A stretch of 64,000 nt of DNA from Gracilaria domingensis. Taxonomy: Eukaryota > Rhodophyta > Florideophyceae > Gracilariales > Gracilariaceae. The stretch spans positions 326,504 through 390,503 of the forward strand of contig VCMS01000006.1 of assembly GCA_022539475.1 (NCBI GenBank). Direction: 5' to 3'. Made by a program: the position numbers and the translations under genes. This document shows, piece after piece, positions 60,269-64,000 of the stretch. Positions within the stretch are counted from its first letter, which is position 1, and every line of letters begins with the position of its first letter. Below the pieces are notes generated by a model, which was not told the DNA's origin, did not search any database, and saw nothing but the letters and a program-made list of their open reading frames with translations.

Positions 60269-61660
60269 ATGGTCGACGCGCCGCCGCGCTGCTCCTCCCC
60301 GTTTGTCGCGCTCGGCCCCGATGTGTTTGAGCTGCTGCTCGCGCACCTGTGCGGCGAATCGCTCTCGTCGCCCATTTCCACCGACGCGTACCGCAGGTTG
60401 CTTCCGTTTGCTATTTGCTGCACGCAGCATTACCGTCTCACCCACACTGCCGTCAAGGGGCTTTCGCTTCTTCCCATCTACTTCACGCAGCGCGCCGCCT
60501 CTCGCGCAGGCTCTGCGGTCCCGCCTTTTCCGATTGCGCTCTACAGCTTCTACAGCCCGGCGTATCGACACTTCGGCAACCAGTCGTCCTGCCATGCGCT
60601 CGGCTTCCGCAGAGAGCGCCCCAACAGCTCTGTCTTGGACGCGCATCTCCCGCGAGCTGTGCGCAGTTTCCCCAACCTGTATGCGCTGCACGTCTGCCGC
60701 ATCACGCGCTTGTCCAACGCCGGCTTCGAGGCGCTCATCCGCAGTGTTCCTCACTTGCGTGAGCTTGTCGTCAGTGCGAACCGTCACCTCACGATAGATA
60801 CAATTCGCCAATTGCCCGCTTGCAAGCAACTGCACACGCTCAGATTACCGTACTGCACGGGCGTCAGCGATGATGACATCGAACATGCAGCGCAAATTAT
60901 CGCCAGCCTCACTCAATTGCGCACGCTAAGCGTCGCCTATTGGAACATCACAGACCGCTTTGTCGAGCAGATTGCCCATCTTCCCCGTCTCACCAGCCTG
61001 GATATCAGCATGTGCAAGCGAATCACCTCTCGTTCCTGTGCCCATATCGCACGATTCGCCAAAACCTTGGCAACGTTCAAATTCCGGTGCTCTCCGACTC
61101 TCACTGATAACGGTGTACGCGCATTGGCCGCTTGCTCCAATCTCGAGTCTGTTAACTTGTCACTGTGCCGACGGATTACAGATGAGGCGTTGCAAGACAT
61201 GGCAGACGTACGCAAAATGCCCCGTTTGCATACTGTGTTCCTCTCCCAGTGCAAGATGCTTACCGATACCGCAGTCACGTTTCTGTCATCTAACGGCGGC
61301 ATTCGCCGCCTGGACCTGAGCTACTGTGAATCCCTAACCGATCATATTGCGTACACTCTCTGCAAGCTGCACAACCTGCAGGAAATCGACCTCAGTGGCT
61401 GCCCTGGTGTCACGGACAGCGTTGTCGAAGCGCTAACTGGCTGCAAATTGCTAACAAACGTCAGTCTGGCATGCTGTTCAAGTCTGACAGATGCCAGTGT
61501 ATCCGCTTTATGTTCTGCTCTTCGAACGGAGCCGTACAATGTCGTGGATGTTAGAAAGTGTGTCGGAATATCGACGACGGCTTTAAAGATATTATCTGCA
61601 AAGTGCCTAACATTGAAAAGTGGTCTCCATGACGAAGTTAGATTTTCTCAATGCCCGTAA
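60269..61660 (+). CDS. Leucine-rich-repeat (cysteine-containing, FBXL/AMN1-type) protein
   Basis: A 463-residue single-exon protein. The start ALGPDVFELLLAHLCGES looks like a degenerate F-box. From about residue 130 come roughly twelve LRRs of the 26-residue cysteine-containing type: LHTLRLPYCTGVSDDDIEHA, LTSLDISMCKRITSRSCAHI, LESVNLSLCRRITDEALQDM, IRRLDLSYCESLTDHIAYTL, LQEIDLSGCPGVTDSVVEAL and LTNVSLACCSSLTDASVSAL. Such proteins are usually substrate receptors of SCF ubiquitin ligases or AMN1-like cell-cycle regulators; a clear SKP1-binding F-box is not proven. ATG context CGCCATGG is good. It converges with RIC1. Confidence 0.85.
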   Translation: MVDAPPRCSSPFVALGPDVFELLLAHLCGESLSSPISTDAYRRLLPFAICCTQHYRLTHTAVKGLSLLPIYFTQRAASRAGSAVPPFPIALYSFYSPAYRHFGNQSSCHALGFRRERPNSSVLDAHLPRAVRSFPNLYALHVCRITRLSNAGFEALIRSVPHLRELVVSANRHLTIDTIRQLPACKQLHTLRLPYCTGVSDDDIEHAAQIIASLTQLRTLSVAYWNITDRFVEQIAHLPRLTSLDISMCKRITSRSCAHIARFAKTLATFKFRCSPTLTDNGVRALAACSNLESVNLSLCRRITDEALQDMADVRKMPRLHTVFLSQCKMLTDTAVTFLSSNGGIRRLDLSYCESLTDHIAYTLCKLHNLQEIDLSGCPGVTDSVVEALTGCKLLTNVSLACCSSLTDASVSALCSALRTEPYNVVDVRKCVGISTTALKILSAKCLTLKSGLHDEVRFSQCP

Positions 61661-61857
61661 GAAAGGCGACGGAAGAACCAGAATTGCGAGAATCAGATTT
61701 GTGAATAGCTTTGGGCGGATTCCTTGTATGTACATATAGAAGTTTTGATGACTATTGCTTGCATATCGCTACACGCAATCTGCGAACGGCACCGTGCTGG
61801 TCAACACGGCAATTTATACAATTAGATAACTTTCCATATCAACACGTTAACTGGCTT

Positions 61858-64000
61858 TCACCTTGGTGCGGCGATTTCGTTCAAAACCGCGACCAGTGCG
61901 TTGTATCCGGGTACATTGAATTCCAGCAGTGCTGCGACGTACGGTTCAAAGAGCTCATCGTGTCCCCGCAGGACCATTCGCAATACGGAAATATCCAGTA
62001 AGAGCGTTGCGCAACACAACAATATGTCCGGAGCCCTTGCAATTTTCCCAACTGTCATTAAGTAGTTAAGTTCCTGCCCACACAGTTGCTTCGCTTTTGC
62101 TCGAATGCTTACCAACATCTCACTGTCATAACAAGCTGGAGGGGGCGGAAGCTGAGACCCAAATGCACTTTCAGCGCCAGAATCCACAAACCTAGTCTTC
62201 ACCTCCTCTCTGTCTGTCGTTTCGGGGTCTCGCTCCTCATCATCGAGTTTCATTGCCTTCGCTATTTTTGTGAATTCAGAAAGCTTTTTCAAATCGTCTT
62301 CCGATGTCCCACGATTTCGCGGAGAGTATCAGCATCTTCGTTAAACACTCGCATAGCTTTTCTCACGTCATGCATATCAGGTTCCGGAAACTGGAATTGC
62401 CGATGCAAGGTCAAAATTGTGGAGCCAAAATCCCTTACAAACGGTCGGCTCGCATTCTTTCCTTTAAGCTCACGTCTCAACCATTCTGCAAGGGGAAAAT
62501 CCATTCTCACAGCGAGGGCAGCTAAATTCCGTAAATCCATTTTGCTCAATAACAATCTTGCGTGATTCAAGACTGCCAAATCCACGGCTGGTATTCGATT
62601 CTTGTGTTTTCTTGATGAATGATTCAAAGTTATGCTGTTCAACGCATCACCCTTCGGAGACCCTGTTGCTTCTGTAATCCACGAGACATCCTCATTTGTT
62701 CTCAGCTGGGAAGAATTCAGCATCCCTGCACGATCCGCCTTCCCAAGAAAATCGGCTAAATCGGCAGCTAGTTCCAGTTCACCCCTTTCTAGCGCTGCTT
62801 CTACCAAGCGTAAAGAGTGTGGAGTTGACGAAATAAAGCCCCACATTTCCTGCAAAATAATAAGCAAACAGGCTGCCGTCCTCAGTCTCCCAGATACAAA
62901 ACATTGTTCAAGAAGGGCGGCAGGTTCTCCAGCGAGCGAGAATAGCAACGGCCATCTCTTGGAATCAAGCTTCCGCGCACATCTCACAACTATGTCTTCA
63001 TACTCACCAAAGTACCGCAGTAGTCGAATGACTCGAGGAAACAGTTCGCTTCCTGCCTTCTTTCGTCTGGGTGATTCCGGATACACCTGAGGCATGCTCT
63101 TCGATTTCAAGGGTGGAGTATTTCCACCGTCGACTGCAGAAAGTGTCTTATTCTCTGCAGTTATGTAGCTATTATCACCGTTCAACGCGACACGCTGACC
63201 ATCTTCATGTTCTAGGACGGCCTCATACAGCAACCACTCCAGTGAATCAATAAACTGCGGCTGCGGTACGCATTTCAGCGCTACTTGGAGCGCGATTCGC
63301 TCGTCAGATTTCGGTTTCATGAGCAGGTGACGGAGCAAGGTGTGTAGAATTGGTTGTCGCTTGACTTGAATAACATAACTCGGTAGAGGCCCACTGTCCA
63401 ACTCTATGTTGTGCATTAAGAGCCCTTGCGTCGCTCCAAGTAGCATACCATACTGTGATATAATTGATAACGGATATACCTCAGGGTCGAGCTCAAACCA
63501 TTGCTCTACTTCAACTCCTTTCCTCCGCGTTATGTACGGAAGCAGTGATGGGTCCAAAGGAAGATCTTCGTCGAAATCATCTTTCTTCGCTATGCCATCA
63601 TGGAAACAAACATGAATTCCGTCGTCTCCATAGGCCCACCATACAGGTCGGTGTGACGTGATGTCAAATGGCGTGCAATCAACAGGAGTGTACCAAAACC
63701 GCTCGACATACCGTAAAAGAGCAGTAGATACCATGCTTTCCGTATCGAGCAAAATAAGCGAACCCGTATTGCGCAAGAGCATGATATGTTTAGGAACTGG
63801 GGGCTCTTCCGACTCACCAATCATAACTGCGGACAATGGTGGAAATATTCTTGCTTCACTTATACCACCCCCCGGTGCCGGGGGCACAACGTCTGGTATT
63901 TCCTTCTGCATGGTCGAATCCACCTTCGTCTGTTTATCTTGCTGGTACAGAGGAACCATTTCGCGTGTTGGAAGAAACATTTTGTAAACCTCCTTGATGT
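61858..64000 (-). CDS. RIC1: RIC1, RAB6A-GEF complex subunit (partial, one frame break)
   Basis: The minus strand reads in from the right edge (…IKEVYKMFLPTREMVPLYQQ) and continues to 62289, then coding continues in another frame to a stop at 61858. The Ric1 C-terminal domain is recognisable: SLAGEPAALLEQCFVSGRL, ACLLIILQEMWGF, AAALERGELELAADLADFLG and ALAVRMDFPLAEWLRREL. After DADTLREI the frame shifts at about 62290-62312, and EDDLKKLSEFTKIAKAM then ELNYLMTVGKIARAPDILLC finish the protein. One base appears missing; no intron explains it. RIC1 with RGP1 is the exchange factor for RAB6/Ypt6 at the Golgi. The N-terminal WD40 region lies beyond base 64000. Confidence 0.83.

Noticed and set aside
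59513..60835. 440-codon minus-strand frame through the GC-rich island
   Set aside because: Arg/Ala-rich composition shadow that overlaps two real plus-strand genes (DNPEP end and LRR start).
1..64000. CRISPR arrays, insertion sequences, rRNA genes, retrotransposon coding regions
   Set aside because: No regularly spaced repeats, transposase, reverse transcriptase or integrase motifs, or rRNA-like sequence were seen on either strand.

Overview
This looks like nuclear DNA of a photosynthetic eukaryote, most probably a red alga. Genes are on both strands, 420-2200 codons apart in scale, and mostly single-exon; where introns occur they are short (about 60-110 nt) with GTACGT/GTAAGT/GTTAGT donors and TAG/CAG acceptors. 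Plastid-directed proteins encoded here (a cyanobacterial-type ClpP with a transit peptide, and two proteins with twin-arginine thylakoid-lumen leaders) sit beside ordinary eukaryotic housekeeping genes (PEX1, CHMP5, SmD3, KRI1, COX5b, RIC1, SUZ12). The red-alga assignment is inference from nuclear clpP, compact gene structure and a lumenal PsbQ-like protein; no diagnostic phycobilisome gene was recognised.

Layout. 1-9.6 kb: an edge-truncated double glycosyltransferase (-), an organellar AAA ATPase (+), a small spliced secreted protein (+), CHMP5/VPS60 (+) and a secreted IPT/TIG-propeller protein (-). 10.6-19 kb: PEX1 (+), a nucleotide-sugar transporter (+), three-exon plastid CLPP (+) and a cytochrome b561-type protein (-). 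19-27 kb: a CYC8/SSN6 TPR corepressor whose disordered tail is broken over several frames, an unfamiliar plastid-targeted protein made of two copies of one module, and a thylakoid-lumen superoxide dismutase. 27-35 kb: gene-poor, with hairpins, diverged repeats and two small TATA-driven lineage-specific genes. 35-47 kb: a 640-residue protein of unknown family with five repeats carrying nuclear-localisation motifs, cytosolic/vacuolar alpha-mannosidase, a GT1-type glucosyltransferase and an FkbM methyltransferase. 47-64 kb is gene-dense: KRI1, a monoacylglycerol-lipase-like hydrolase, SUZ12 (VEFS box), SmD3, a four-exon unknown membrane protein, KXD1, COX5b, a PsbQ-like lumen protein, aspartyl aminopeptidase, an LRR protein and the C-terminal part of RIC1.

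There is no operon-like organisation. Several genes nevertheless fit themes: Golgi/secretory glycan work (GT, nucleotide-sugar transporter, FkbM, RIC1), plastid proteostasis and lumen function (CLPP, SOD, PsbQ-like), vesicle and lysosome traffic (CHMP5, KXD1, RIC1) and chromatin repression (CYC8, SUZ12).

Several intergenic regions contain long near-perfect inverted repeats. Promoters of CYC8, of the duplicated-module gene and of the LRR gene lie in strikingly GC-rich islands. Two coding regions (the CYC8 tail and the RIC1 tail) show frame breaks that could be assembly indels or real damage. Coordinates of spliced exons were worked out by hand and may be off by a base.
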